A stretch of DNA of 64,000 bases from Lachnoclostridium sp. An196 (GTDB lineage: Bacteria; Bacillota; Clostridia; Lachnospirales; Lachnospiraceae): NCBI RefSeq assembly GCF_002160135.1, contig NZ_NFJZ01000004.1, forward strand, positions 1 to 64,000. The letters run 5' to 3'. Below are positions 1 through 9,011 of the stretch, piece by piece (the stretch's first letter is position 1; each line of letters opens with the position of its first letter). The notes beneath the pieces are model-generated. The model was given only the letters and a program-made list of their open reading frames with translations. It searched no databases and was not told where the DNA came from. The position numbers and the translations under genes were made by a program.

Positions 1-59
1 CGTAATGCACTCCATCCAGAGGCTATAGTGGCATAAATCGCTATTTTTGTTAGCTGAAG

Positions 60-77
60 TATTGAATTTTCAAGGTG
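60..77 (+). repeat. 18-bp direct repeat, left copy
   Basis: TATTGAATTTTCAAGGTG, identical to 5612-5629. The two copies bracket mcrBC and the IS. Confidence 0.7.
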
Positions 78-306
78 CGAAGCCCATTTTGGGTATGGGA
101 AGTCTTAGTATGATACTTAAAGTTGTCAGCATAGTGAGTTTTCATAATAACTTTTGAGATACGCAGAAAAATTAGGGAATTAGTAGTCTTGCATCTTGCC
201 ATGAATCGGGTGGTTTTTGTGAAAATGGTGCAGCGAAATAAGACAAGGGATTGAACCATTATCCAGAAAAGAAATCATAGATTAGAGTGTAGAGTAAGCA
301 GAGCAA

Positions 307-315
307 TGCTATAAT
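307..315 (+). promoter_or_regulatory. Extended -10 promoter for mcrBC
   Basis: TGCTATAAT is a perfect extended -10 (TGnTATAAT) about 60 bp before the mcrB ribosome site. No good -35 hexamer lies 17 bp upstream, which is typical of extended -10 promoters. Confidence 0.55.
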
Positions 316-382
316 ATAAAAGAAATGCAGGGTAGGTGTTCTGCCTGCTTTGATAAGAATGAACATATTGAGGAGGTATCTA

Positions 383-2569
383 ATGGCACAATTTGACTGG
401 ATAGATTTTTACGGGGATTTCGCTAAAGCCTTACTTAACTATAGAGATAAGCGGGCTGATCTGATTCAAATCATAAAAAAAGTATATGAAGAGATTGAAA
501 TTAACTTGCCTACGCTGGAGAAAGATAATCAGATTGTGGACATAGATCCCTTTACCGTATTTGGTTTGTTTAATAAGAGTAAGTTAAAGGAATCAAATAG
601 GGTAAAAATCATTACAGCGTTTGCAAAGAAACTTGCTATTAGCACTACGATTCCTACCTCTTTTGATGCCATTCCGGTGTTAAATAACCAGAATGCAACG
701 TTTTATTATTGGATAGGAGACAGGGGATCGGAAGATGTTGATAATCTCTGGGAACTCTTTAGAAACGCGTTGGAATATGCAGAAGCACCAACCGATGATA
801 AGCGGCAAATTTTTTCAAAGTATTTTGATCTTGCTATTAACCTGAAGGGAAATGGTAATAGTAAAATTACTATGGGTTTGTACTGGATTGCTCCGAATAT
901 ATTTCTTAATCTTGACAGTAGAAATATTTGGTATATTTATGAATCCGGAAAGATTCCGGCTGATGTTGTTGACACTCTTCCTAAGATTGAACAAAAGATT
1001 TCAGCAAAATTATATTTTGATATTTCCGAGAAACTTCAAAAGTATTTGTTGAGCGAACGTAGTATGTTGAAAACTTTTATAGAACTCTCGTATGAGGCAT
1101 GGAAGCGTTCTGTACAGGTAAATCAAGGGGAAAAAGAGGCTAAGATTCAAAGCCAGCGAGACGACAAAGGTATTGCGCTTGCAGATGAAGATGTTGATTC
1201 AGTTCATTATTGGGTATATTCACCAGGTGATAACGCATATAAATGGGACGAGTTTTATAAGAGTGGCATTATGGCGATTGGTTGGGGAGAAATTGGTGAT
1301 TTAAAGATGTTTGCCAGCAAAGAAGAGATGAAAAAGAAAATGAAGGAGACTTTTGATCCTTCACGTTCTTATATAAATACAGCACTTGCCACATGGCAGT
1401 TCGTAAATGAAATGAAGCCTAGAGATGTGATCTTTGTAAAAAAGGGCATGTACCAGATTATTGGGAGAGGTATTGTTAAATCTGATTATATTTTTGATGA
1501 CAGCGTCGAAGATTCATTTAAAAACATTCGTCAAGTTGATTGGACTGATAAAGGAGAATGGCCATATCCAGGACAAGCGGTTATAAAGACGCTGACAGAT
1601 ATTACTGCATATACGGATTCTATTGAGAAACTTAATGCTCTGTTTGAAACAGAGGATGACATAGTGGAAGAGGACGGCGATGACTCTAAATATCCTGAAT
1701 ATACTAAAATCAATTTTTTGAATGGAAAAGAAGATGGAAAGGATCGAGTCTATATGGGAGAGGAAGATTATGATACACTAGTGGGACTTGTTAGAAATAA
1801 GAAGAATGTAATCCTACAAGGAGCTCCGGGAGTGGGAAAAACATTCGTTGCAAAGAGACTTGCCTATTCTATGATGGGAAGAAAAAATCCGAATAGAGTT
1901 ATGCTGGTACAGTTCCATCAAAGTTATTCCTATGAAGATTTTATTGAGGGATTTCGTCCCGTCGCTTCTGGTGGATTTGAGATTAAAAAGGGATCATTTT
2001 ATAGTTTTTGCAAAAAGGCTCAGTATGATCCAGAGCATGAGTATTTTTTTATCATAGATGAGATTAATCGAGGAAACTTAAGCAAGATTTTTGGAGAGAT
2101 GTTCATGCTGATTGAGAATGATAAGCGTGGAAATGAATTGCAGCTTCTTTATTCAGATGAGAAATTTTTTGTACCAAAGAATGTATATATTATTGGTATG
2201 ATGAATACTGCGGACAGAAGTCTGGCAATGCTGGATTATGCTTTGCGCAGAAGATTTGCATTTTTTGATATGAAACCAGGATTTGCTTCGGATGGATTCC
2301 GTGAGTATAGAAAGAAGCTGGCAAATAAAAAGTTTGATAAGCTTATCGTTACAGTTGAAAATTTGAACAGAGTAATTTCGGAAGATGATTCTCTTGGTGA
2401 AGGATTTTGCATTGGGCATAGTTATTTTTGTGATTTGGAGCATATATCGGATAAAATTTTATCTGATATTGTTGAATATGAATTAATTCCAATGCTAAAA
2501 GAGTATTGGTTTGACGAACCTTTGAAAGTACAAGAATGGACGAACAATCTTAGGGGTGCTATTAAGTGA
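383..2569 (+). CDS. mcrB: McrB-type AAA+ GTPase of a modification-dependent restriction system
   Basis: NTP-driven motor of an McrBC system, which cuts DNA carrying modified bases together with McrC. The start is ATG 383 because AGGAGG lies at 371-376; an upstream in-frame ATG at 350 lacks such a site. The protein is 728 residues. Walker A (GAPGVGKT) is near residue 480, the Walker B block (IIDEINRGNLSKIFGE) near 557 and the McrB signature MNTADRS near 606. Residues about 280-410 (YWVYSPGD, then GIMAIGW) resemble the EVE-like modified-base reader often fused to McrB; that assignment is inferred. Its stop overlaps the McrC start by 4 bp (GTGA), so the two are translationally coupled. The gene is more AT-rich than the chromosome after 17 kb. 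Confidence 0.93.
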   Translation: MAQFDWIDFYGDFAKALLNYRDKRADLIQIIKKVYEEIEINLPTLEKDNQIVDIDPFTVFGLFNKSKLKESNRVKIITAFAKKLAISTTIPTSFDAIPVLNNQNATFYYWIGDRGSEDVDNLWELFRNALEYAEAPTDDKRQIFSKYFDLAINLKGNGNSKITMGLYWIAPNIFLNLDSRNIWYIYESGKIPADVVDTLPKIEQKISAKLYFDISEKLQKYLLSERSMLKTFIELSYEAWKRSVQVNQGEKEAKIQSQRDDKGIALADEDVDSVHYWVYSPGDNAYKWDEFYKSGIMAIGWGEIGDLKMFASKEEMKKKMKETFDPSRSYINTALATWQFVNEMKPRDVIFVKKGMYQIIGRGIVKSDYIFDDSVEDSFKNIRQVDWTDKGEWPYPGQAVIKTLTDITAYTDSIEKLNALFETEDDIVEEDGDDSKYPEYTKINFLNGKEDGKDRVYMGEEDYDTLVGLVRNKKNVILQGAPGVGKTFVAKRLAYSMMGRKNPNRVMLVQFHQSYSYEDFIEGFRPVASGGFEIKKGSFYSFCKKAQYDPEHEYFFIIDEINRGNLSKIFGEMFMLIENDKRGNELQLLYSDEKFFVPKNVYIIGMMNTADRSLAMLDYALRRRFAFFDMKPGFASDGFREYRKKLANKKFDKLIVTVENLNRVISEDDSLGEGFCIGHSYFCDLEHISDKILSDIVEYELIPMLKEYWFDEPLKVQEWTNNLRGAIK

Positions 2570-3597
2570 TACCTATACAGAATATTTATTATATGCTTTC
2601 TTATGCCTTTCAGGTACTTAATGAGCAGGGCTATAAGAACATTGCTACAGAACAATTTTATAATATGGCTGATTTATGTGCGGCGATTCTGATACGAGGC
2701 ATTTCATCGCAATTGAAACGAGGGCTTGGTCGGGAATATATATCTGAGACAGAAACGTTATCTGCATTAAAAGGGAAGATTAATGTGCCAGAATCAATAA
2801 AGACAATGACTATGCTGAGGAATCAGATGGTCTGTACCTATGATGAGTTTTCTGTTAATTCAAAGATGAACCAGATAATCAAAGCTACGGTAATGTTGCT
2901 TATGCATACCAATATTTCAAAACAGCGGAAAAAGGAATTACGAAAGCAGATAATCTTTTTCAGTGAGGTTGATGATATAGATGTATATATGATCGATTGG
3001 AATATTCATTATAATAGAAACAATCAGACTTATAGAATGTTGATATCTATTTGTTATCTGGTAATAAAAGGGCTGTTTCAAACAAATAAAAACGGGACTA
3101 CCAGACTTATGGATTTCTTGGATGAACAGAGAATGTGCCGTTTATATGAAAAGTTTATATTGGAGTATTATCGAAAGGAACATCCCGAACTTATAGCAAA
3201 TGCATCACGGATTCCATGGCAGCTAGATAACGATATGGATGATATGCTTCCGGTAATGCAGACAGATATCATGTTGAGTCGAGGAGAAAAATTTCTTATT
3301 ATTGACGCGAAATATTATTCGCATATGTTGCAGACCAGGTTTGATACACATACCATTCATTCTGCAAATTTATATCAGATTTTTACATATGTAAAGAATA
3401 AAGAAGAGGAACTCTCTGACAAGCCACACGTTGTTTCGGGAATGTTGCTGTATGCAAAGACAGATGAAGGGATATTTCCCAATTACACATATCAGATGAG
3501 TGGAAATACGATTAGCGTGAAAACGCTGGATTTAGATTGTGATTTTGAGAAGATTGCTGAGCAGTTGGACGAGATAGTGGAAGAATATTTTCAGTAG
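2566..3597 (+). CDS. mcrC: McrC-type nuclease subunit
   Basis: Nuclease partner of McrB. The GTG start at 2566 overlaps the mcrB stop in GTGA, with no other plausible start nearby. The 343-residue length fits the McrC family. The N-terminus (IPIQNIYYMLSYAFQ) is typical of 5-methylcytosine restriction subunit McrC. A PD-(D/E)XK active site is visible as TDIMLS followed by IIDAKYY near residues 235-255. Ends about 160 bp before the insertion sequence, so it appears intact. Confidence 0.92.
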   Translation: MIPIQNIYYMLSYAFQVLNEQGYKNIATEQFYNMADLCAAILIRGISSQLKRGLGREYISETETLSALKGKINVPESIKTMTMLRNQMVCTYDEFSVNSKMNQIIKATVMLLMHTNISKQRKKELRKQIIFFSEVDDIDVYMIDWNIHYNRNNQTYRMLISICYLVIKGLFQTNKNGTTRLMDFLDEQRMCRLYEKFILEYYRKEHPELIANASRIPWQLDNDMDDMLPVMQTDIMLSRGEKFLIIDAKYYSHMLQTRFDTHTIHSANLYQIFTYVKNKEEELSDKPHVVSGMLLYAKTDEGIFPNYTYQMSGNTISVKTLDLDCDFEKIAEQLDEIVEEYFQ

Positions 3598-3843
3598 AGA
3601 AAAATGTTAACCTTAACTTTGGAGAAAAATGTCATGAAAGAAAGATATCAAAAACAGCGTGAAATGGATTTCATTGTATGGTCTATAACGTAGTGATATA
3701 ATCCCATCTTTGACAGTTGAGAAAAGAAAAAATCGCTGTATCCCTCGTATTTAAAGGGCACTGAAAAAGTCTGATTCTAAAAAAGAATTGGGCTTTTTTT
3801 AGTATTTCCTTTATAATAGAAATATACGGAAGGAGCGGCTGCC

Positions 3844-4539
3844 ATGTTAAAAGATCATTCACAGTTACAATTATCATTGTCACCATATCAGGGGCTTTAC
3901 GATGCAATCATTCCTGCAGATCATCTTTTGCGGAGAATAAAAGAAAATATAGATTTCAGCTTTGTAAATCCAATGCTTCGTAAGCAATATTGTGAAAATT
4001 TCGGTCGCCCGGCGAAGGAGCCGGAGATGATGTTTAAACTGCTTTTTCTGAAAAAACTGTATGATCTTTCTGATGAAGCTCTGATTAGCAGCGCCCAGAC
4101 GGACATGGCATTTAAATTTTTCCTTGATCTGGAACCGGAAGCAAAAATGATAGATCCCAGTCTTCTTACAAAATTCAGAAAAACTCGTATTACAGAAGAT
4201 ATCCTGGAAGAAATGCTGAAAGAAACTATTCAACAAGCGTTAGACAAAAAACTGATCAAATCGGGAACCATTATCGTTGATTCTACTCATACACTTGCGT
4301 CTGTTCGGGCAAAATCCCCAACGCAGATTCTGCGGGATATGAGCAAACAACTCCGGAAAGAGATTTATAAAACAGCTTTTGAATTATCAGAGCTATTTCC
4401 CGAGAAACCATCTTTGGAAGCAGGACTGGATGAAGAAATTGCCTACACTAAAGAACTACTCCAGACTCTGGAAGAAGGAATAGAAACCTGCGGAAATAAA
4501 AAAATACGGAAACTCTCGCAGGAGATGAAAAACTACTAG
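3844..4539 (+). CDS. IS1182-family transposase, N-terminal part (ORF A)
   Basis: N-terminal half of a DDE transposase: a DUF772-like region (about residues 10-115; FGRPAKEPEMMFKLLFLKKL is typical) and the first catalytic Asp in the IIVDSTHT strand. It stops at 4539, 231 codons in. The rest of the protein continues in the -1 frame: reading from the A7 run at 4498-4504 one base back gives NTETLAGDEKLLEDEHLKEI and joins smoothly to ORF B. The gene is therefore either naturally frameshifted or inactivated by a one-base indel. Confidence 0.85.
   Translation: MLKDHSQLQLSLSPYQGLYDAIIPADHLLRRIKENIDFSFVNPMLRKQYCENFGRPAKEPEMMFKLLFLKKLYDLSDEALISSAQTDMAFKFFLDLEPEAKMIDPSLLTKFRKTRITEDILEEMLKETIQQALDKKLIKSGTIIVDSTHTLASVRAKSPTQILRDMSKQLRKEIYKTAFELSELFPEKPSLEAGLDEEIAYTKELLQTLEEGIETCGNKKIRKLSQEMKNY
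4498..4504 (+). promoter_or_regulatory. A7 run at the transposase frame switch
   Basis: Seven consecutive A residues occur where the coding frame moves by -1. The zero-frame codons are AAA AAA ATA. P-site slippage of lysyl-tRNA on AAA would allow a -1 shift. The sequence alone cannot separate programmed frameshifting from a plain mutation. Confidence 0.45.
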
Positions 4540-4643
4540 AAGACGAACATCTCAAGGAAATCCGCTCCAAAGATGATAAAGATGCACGGTTTGGACACAA
4601 GACGGCAACCAGTACATTTTATGGGTATAAAAATCATCTTGCG

Positions 4644-5315
4644 ATGACAGAAGAACGTTTCATTGCGGGGATCAGCGTAACAGACGGAGGAGCACCAGAT
4701 GGACAGGAATTACCAAAATTGATAGAAAAAGCAAAGGAAAACGGAATACAAGTTGCAGAAGTGATAGGCGATATGGCATATGTCAGTGATGATAATCTGA
4801 AAACCTGCGGACAAGAAATAGCGCTGATAGCCCGAACGAACACAGCGGTAGCGGCTGCCGCAAATGGTGAACTTAAGGAAGGTTTCTGTTTCAATAAAGA
4901 TGCAGGTATGTTGCAATGTCCTGCTGGAGAACTTTCTACACGTATAGAAAAAAGGTCGGCTTCAAATGGAAACACTTATTTAAGGTATATCTTTAGTAAA
5001 GTTAAATGCCGGAAATGTCCGCAAAAAGAGAATTGCTATGTGGGGAAATCAAAGGCAAAAATACGAAGTTACAGTATTACGCAGGCAAGCGAGAAAAACC
5101 TTGAAAGACTTAAATTTGAAGAAAGTGAATATTTCAAGGAGCGAATGAAGATCCGGCATAGAATAGAAGAAAAGAATGGAGAATTAAAAGAAGCTCACGG
5201 ATTGCGCAGAGCAGATTCGAGAGGTCTATTTGCTATGCATCTGCAAATGTATTTTACGGCATTTACAGCAAATATAAAACGAATAGTAAGATTAGAGGAG
5301 CTGGCTATGGAGTAA
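4644..5315 (+). CDS. IS1182-family transposase, C-terminal part (ORF B)
   Basis: C-terminal half of the same transposase. It carries the second Asp (VIGDMAY), a zinc-finger-like Cys pair (CRKCPQKENC) and the Glu-containing helix region (EEKNGELKEAHGLRRADSRG). The first ATG is at 4644, but the homologous frame is open back to the A7 run at 4498-4504, so this is not an independent gene: the functional product would be a fusion of about 490 residues with ORF A. Confidence 0.85.
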   Translation: MTEERFIAGISVTDGGAPDGQELPKLIEKAKENGIQVAEVIGDMAYVSDDNLKTCGQEIALIARTNTAVAAAANGELKEGFCFNKDAGMLQCPAGELSTRIEKRSASNGNTYLRYIFSKVKCRKCPQKENCYVGKSKAKIRSYSITQASEKNLERLKFEESEYFKERMKIRHRIEEKNGELKEAHGLRRADSRGLFAMHLQMYFTAFTANIKRIVRLEELAME

Positions 5316-5440
5316 ACCATGGCTTTTTTTGTGATTTTTCTAAACAAAGAATTGAAAATAATCTAAAAGAAAAACTTCCACTTAAGAAAAAATGGAAGTT
5401 TTTCAGTGCCCTTGATATCACATGGATACAGGCATTTCAC

Positions 5441-5572
5441 ATGCTGCTCCAGATGTTCCGGTCTATCCTTAAGGACAACACAGAACTGACCGAAGAAAAG
5501 ATCAACGAATTGGTTGATGCATTCATGGACACGTTGCCTGTTTTATTGAAGACACAGCTTCAGGCGGCATAG
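5441..5572 (+). pseudogene. 3' remnant of an unknown gene beside the IS
   Basis: The frame is open from the IS border (about 5414) through ATG 5441 to TAG 5570-5572, reading DITWIQAFHMLLQMF... and ending LPVLLKTQLQAA. The helical, charged sequence looks like real protein, but I do not recognise it. There is no ribosome site before ATG 5441, so I take it as the 3' end of a gene cut by the IS or by an earlier rearrangement. Confidence 0.4.
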
Positions 5573-5611
5573 GGCAAAGGATAGAACTTTGATAATCGAA
5601 TACCTGCCAGA

Positions 5612-5629
5612 TATTGAATTTTCAAGGTG
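5612..5629 (+). repeat. 18-bp direct repeat, right copy
   Basis: Exact copy of 60-77. It lies between the IS-side gene remnant and the promoter of the type I restriction operon. Sequence around the repeats differs, apart from a nearby GTGCGAAG shared at 75-82 and 5645-5652. Confidence 0.7.
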
Positions 5630-5761
5630 TATAGCTAAAATCTATGTGCGAAGTTTGAGTAAAATAATTAAAGGTAAAAAGAAAGTCTGGAAATCAATTA
5701 GTGGATATTTTTGAAATATAACGAAGCGTATATTGTGATATGTCCGTGATGTTATTTTTGT

Positions 5762-5870
5762 ATCATGACAAACCTGTTCTTGACAAATTCAATTGGTTAA
5801 AATATAATAGGTTTATCTCAAGAAGAGTATTTTTTTAGATGACATCTGTCATTTATCAATCATGACAAAC
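5762..5870 (+). promoter_or_regulatory. Promoter and TGACA-site array of the type I restriction operon
   Basis: A near-perfect promoter is present: TTGACA 5780-5785, 17-bp spacer, TATAAT 5803-5808. Around it are a 12-bp direct repeat ATCATGACAAAC (5762-5773 and 5859-5870) and a palindrome TGACATCTGTCA (5840-5851). In all there are five TGACA/TGTCA half-sites within about 105 bp, one overlapping the -35 and one touching the ribosome site. This layout suggests operator control, but no candidate regulator gene lies in the island. Confidence 0.6.
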
Positions 5871-5881
5871 GAGGTGATGAG

Positions 5882-6466
5882 ATGAAATTGCAGAGTCTTG
5901 CGGGTGTCCGCAGTGGATTAGTTTTGTCAAGAAAACAATCCAAGGAGCCGACAGATTACCGGTATCCTTTAATCAATTTACGTTGCATTCAGCAGGAGGG
6001 TAACATTGACCTACACAAAGCGGATATCTATGAAGCGAAAGAGTTACTGAAGGAAGAGTACCTTTCCAGGCAGGGAGATATTGTTGTCCGTCTTACTGCA
6101 CCTTATACGGCAGTTTTGATAGATGACACTACATCAGGAATGGTGATATCCTCAAACTTTGTGGTGATTAGAATAGAAGATAAACGGTTGCTCCCAGAGT
6201 ATCTTTTTTGGTTGCTTAATACCCAAAAGGTGAAGCATAAAATCTACGAGAATACGACTAGTAATATGCTTGGAGCAATAAAAGCAAAATTTCTTATGGA
6301 CTTTGAGCTTGTGCTTCTTCCTACTGAGGTTCAACAAAAAATTGCACAGCTAAATTTGCTGGCAAAGAAGGAAAGCCAGCTGCTTAAAGAATTGGCAGCA
6401 GAAAAAGAAAAGTTGTATTCGAGTCTGTTAGATCAGGAATACAAAAGAGAAAAGAGAGGAAAATGA
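5882..6466 (+). CDS. Short HsdS-like specificity protein (single target-recognition domain)
   Basis: Resembles one half of a type I specificity subunit: one target-recognition domain (about residues 1-150; YLFWLLNT and NMLGAIKAKFLMDFEL are typical) followed by the conserved helical spacer (EVQQKIAQLN and a Lys/Glu-rich coil). At 194 residues it is about half of a normal HsdS. The start ATG 5882 follows GAGGTGA at 5871-5877. It overlaps hsdM by 4 bp (ATGA), so it is the first gene of the operon. It may work as a dimer, modify the specificity of the full HsdS downstream, or be a reserve half-subunit; the sequence does not decide. Confidence 0.75.
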   Translation: MKLQSLAGVRSGLVLSRKQSKEPTDYRYPLINLRCIQQEGNIDLHKADIYEAKELLKEEYLSRQGDIVVRLTAPYTAVLIDDTTSGMVISSNFVVIRIEDKRLLPEYLFWLLNTQKVKHKIYENTTSNMLGAIKAKFLMDFELVLLPTEVQQKIAQLNLLAKKESQLLKELAAEKEKLYSSLLDQEYKREKRGK

Positions 6467-7998
6467 AGATGACAACGAGAAAAGATATTGAACAGGTTCT
6501 ATGGAATGCCTGTGATAGTTTTCGTGGAAAGATCGATAGCTCCCGTTATAAGGATTATATTCTTTCTATGCTGTTCGTGAAATACCTAAGCGATGTCTCT
6601 AAGGAGAAACGAGAGGACTATATCAAACAATATGATGGCGATATGCGCCGGGTAGAGCGTGCCATGAGCCGAGAGCGTTTTTCAATGGACGAGCAGTCCA
6701 CTTTCGACTATCTTTATACCAATAGAAATGATGCGGAAATTGGCCAGAAAATCAATGTGGCTTTGAACTATATTGAGGAACACAACAGCGGAAAGTTGCG
6801 CAATGTATTCCGGGCCATTGACTTTAATTCCCAGGTGGATTTTGGTGAGCCCAAAGAGAAGAATACAACCTTGAGGAATCTGCTGGAGGACTTCAATGGT
6901 CTTGATTTGCGACCAAGTCAGCTGGGCGCTGACGATATCATTGGGGATGCTTATGAATACATGATTGCTATGTTTGCCTCTGACGCAGGAAAGAAGGGCG
7001 GAGAATTTTTCACGCCCAGTCAGGTCTCTGAGCTAGTGGCCTCATTGGTAAAGCCCAGGGAGAACGACCGGATCTATGATCCTACCTGCGGGAGCGGTGG
7101 CCTGTTGTTGAAAGCGTATAAGAAAGTTCCCAACGGAAAAGTTGCTATTTATGGACAAGAACTCAACGCACAGACTTGGGCTCTCTGTACAATGAATATG
7201 TTTTTGCACGGTGTGGATGATGCTAGAATTTGGCAGGGAGATACCCTCTCCAATCCTCAGAATGTCGAGAATGATAATTTAATGAAATTTCAAGTCGTGG
7301 TGGCGAATCCCCCATTCAGTCTGGATAAATGGGATAGTGGTTTCTTATCGGAAGCCGAGGTAAACAGTAAGGGCAAGAAAAAAATGTCCGCTGAACTGGA
7401 TCAGTATCACCGTTTTGATTGGGGAGTACCGCCCACTTCCAAAGGCGATTACGCCTTTGTGTTGCACATGCTTTCCAGCTTAGATGCGGAAAATGGTCGC
7501 ATGGCAGTGGTGTTGCCGCATGGTGTCCTGTTCCGCGGAGCTAGCGAGGGAAAAATACGCCGTCAGCTTGTGGAAATGAATCTACTGGATGCGGTTATCG
7601 GGTTACCGGCCAATCTGTTTTACGGCACTGGAATCCCAGCCTGTATTTTGGTATTCAAGAAGAATCGCACTTGCCGAGATGTGTTGTTCATTGATGCTTC
7701 CGGAGATGGAAACTTCGAGAAGGGCAAGAACCAAAATGTTCTGCGAGACAGCGACATTACACGCATTGTGGAGGCCTATCAAGTGTGGCAGAACAAGGAT
7801 AAATATAGTTATGTAGCCTCCTTCGACGAGATCAAAGAGAATGACTTCAACCTGAATATCCCCCGGTATGTGGATACTTTTGAGGAAGAAGAACTGGTGG
7901 ATATTGATGAGGTACAGCGGAGTATTGCCAGTATTGAGGCTGAACTAGTTAATGTTCAAACGCAGATGAAAAAATATCTGGATGAATTAGGAATTTAG
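6463..7998 (+). CDS. hsdM: Type I restriction-modification methyltransferase subunit M
   Basis: N6-adenine DNA methyltransferase subunit of a type I system. The 511 residues comprise an N-terminal HsdM_N helical domain (about 1-150), the AdoMet-binding motif DPTCGSGGLL (about 207-216) and the catalytic NPPF motif (about 281-284), followed by the usual long target-side region. Two ATG codons, 6463 and 6469, could start it; 6463 overlaps the upstream stop. A short C-terminal helix (EVQRSIASIEAEL) likely packs on HsdS. The next gene, the CD-NTase, starts 14 bp after the stop, with the stop codon G forming part of its Shine-Dalgarno site. Confidence 0.96.
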   Translation: MKMTTRKDIEQVLWNACDSFRGKIDSSRYKDYILSMLFVKYLSDVSKEKREDYIKQYDGDMRRVERAMSRERFSMDEQSTFDYLYTNRNDAEIGQKINVALNYIEEHNSGKLRNVFRAIDFNSQVDFGEPKEKNTTLRNLLEDFNGLDLRPSQLGADDIIGDAYEYMIAMFASDAGKKGGEFFTPSQVSELVASLVKPRENDRIYDPTCGSGGLLLKAYKKVPNGKVAIYGQELNAQTWALCTMNMFLHGVDDARIWQGDTLSNPQNVENDNLMKFQVVVANPPFSLDKWDSGFLSEAEVNSKGKKKMSAELDQYHRFDWGVPPTSKGDYAFVLHMLSSLDAENGRMAVVLPHGVLFRGASEGKIRRQLVEMNLLDAVIGLPANLFYGTGIPACILVFKKNRTCRDVLFIDASGDGNFEKGKNQNVLRDSDITRIVEAYQVWQNKDKYSYVASFDEIKENDFNLNIPRYVDTFEEEELVDIDEVQRSIASIEAELVNVQTQMKKYLDELGI

Positions 7999-8012
7999 GG
8001 AGGTAAAGGAAG

Positions 8013-9011
8013 TTGGCTACAACAGTTAACAATGCATTTGTTGAATTTATGAAAGATATCGTCAATCTTGATCCGGATGTTGTATGCAAAGCAAGAACGA
8101 GTCGAGACAACCTGCTTGATAATATCGCTGAATTTGATAATAGAGACGGTTTCTTTGATTTGTGTGATAGCTTTAATGTACACTTTGGTTCATTTGCGAG
8201 AAGAACCAAATGCCGTGAACTTGATGATGTGGATTTGATGATTGGTATTGCTGCTAATGGTGCAAAGTATTACTCCGATGATCCATGGGACGAAGTCAGA
8301 ATAACTGCAAGTACAACTAATGAAGCACAAAAAGATTGTACACGTGAAGACGGAACACTTAACAGTACCCAGGTATCTAATAAATTTAAGAAAAAATTAG
8401 AATCGGTAAGGGAATATTCTCGTTCTGAGATTCGCAGAAACGGTGAAGCCATTATTTTAAATCTTAAATCGAAGGAATGGTCTTTTGATATTGTACCATG
8501 TTTTCATACGGTGGAAGAAAGTGATGGTAGGTCATACTATTTAATTCCGAACGGAAATGGCAATTGGAAAAAGACAGCTCCCGATAAAGACAAAGAGCAT
8601 GTTACAAGCACAAACCAAAGTAAAGATGGGCGCGTGTTGGAGTTAATCCGCCTTTGCAAAAAATGGAATAAAGTAAAGAACGCAAAAACACTACCGTCAT
8701 ATATGCTCGAGACTATGATTATAAATTTTGCAGATTCCCAAACGGAACTGAGTGAGTATATCGATTTTCGTTTTCGCGATGCGTTAAATTATATAGCGAG
8801 TCATATTTTGAGTCCAGTATATGACATGAAAGAGATACAAGGTGATATCAATAACCTCAGTGTAGATGATAAACTGTGCCTTCAGCAAAAGGCACAGACA
8901 GACTACAAAAAGGCCTGTGAAGCCTGGGAACAAGAAAAGGCTAGTAACCATAAAGAAGCAATTAAAAAGTGGGGTGAAATTTTTGGAAGCGACTTCCCAA
9001 CATATGGATAA
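8013..9011 (+). CDS. CD-NTase-like nucleotidyltransferase (CBASS-type)
   Basis: Predicted cGAS/DncV-like nucleotidyltransferase, 332 residues with a TTG start at 8013 preceded by GGGAGGT (7998-8004). Catalytic signature: GS at residues 59-60 (HFGSFARRT), the metal-binding pair D72-x-D74 (ELDDVDLM) and the third acid D159 (WSFDIVPCF), as in the CD-NTase/OAS fold. The C-terminal helical part (LIRLCKKWNK, then LPSYMLETMI) matches the second domain of this family. In CBASS such enzymes make a cyclic oligonucleotide after phage infection to activate an effector. The adjacent 4-TM protein fits that effector role. No Cap2/Cap3, HORMA or Trip13 gene is present, so it would be a minimal (type I-like) CBASS. 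The product nucleotide cannot be read from the sequence. Confidence 0.85.
   Translation: MATTVNNAFVEFMKDIVNLDPDVVCKARTSRDNLLDNIAEFDNRDGFFDLCDSFNVHFGSFARRTKCRELDDVDLMIGIAANGAKYYSDDPWDEVRITASTTNEAQKDCTREDGTLNSTQVSNKFKKKLESVREYSRSEIRRNGEAIILNLKSKEWSFDIVPCFHTVEESDGRSYYLIPNGNGNWKKTAPDKDKEHVTSTNQSKDGRVLELIRLCKKWNKVKNAKTLPSYMLETMIINFADSQTELSEYIDFRFRDALNYIASHILSPVYDMKEIQGDINNLSVDDKLCLQQKAQTDYKKACEAWEQEKASNHKEAIKKWGEIFGSDFPTYG

Larger units (their letters stand above)
1..382. other. Non-coding left edge upstream of mcrB
   Basis: No convincing gene is seen here. The DNA is AT-rich. It contains one copy of an 18-bp sequence (60-77) that recurs exactly at 5612-5629, and a probable mcrB promoter at 307-315. 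The only open frame, on the minus strand, has no recognisable protein character. Confidence 0.6.
3756..5411 (+). mobile_element. IS1182-like insertion sequence with split transposase
   Basis: The element is bounded by exact 13-bp terminal inverted repeats, GGGCACTGAAAAA at 3756-3768 and its complement at 5399-5411, giving 1656 bp. Inside is one transposase gene in two frames. A hairpin with A/T-rich flanks just inside the right end (about 5370-5403) may act as a terminator. No target-site duplication is evident in the flanks (left ...GTATTTAAA, right TTGATATCA...). It lies between mcrC and a 43-codon gene remnant, so it may have interrupted a gene there. Confidence 0.85.
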
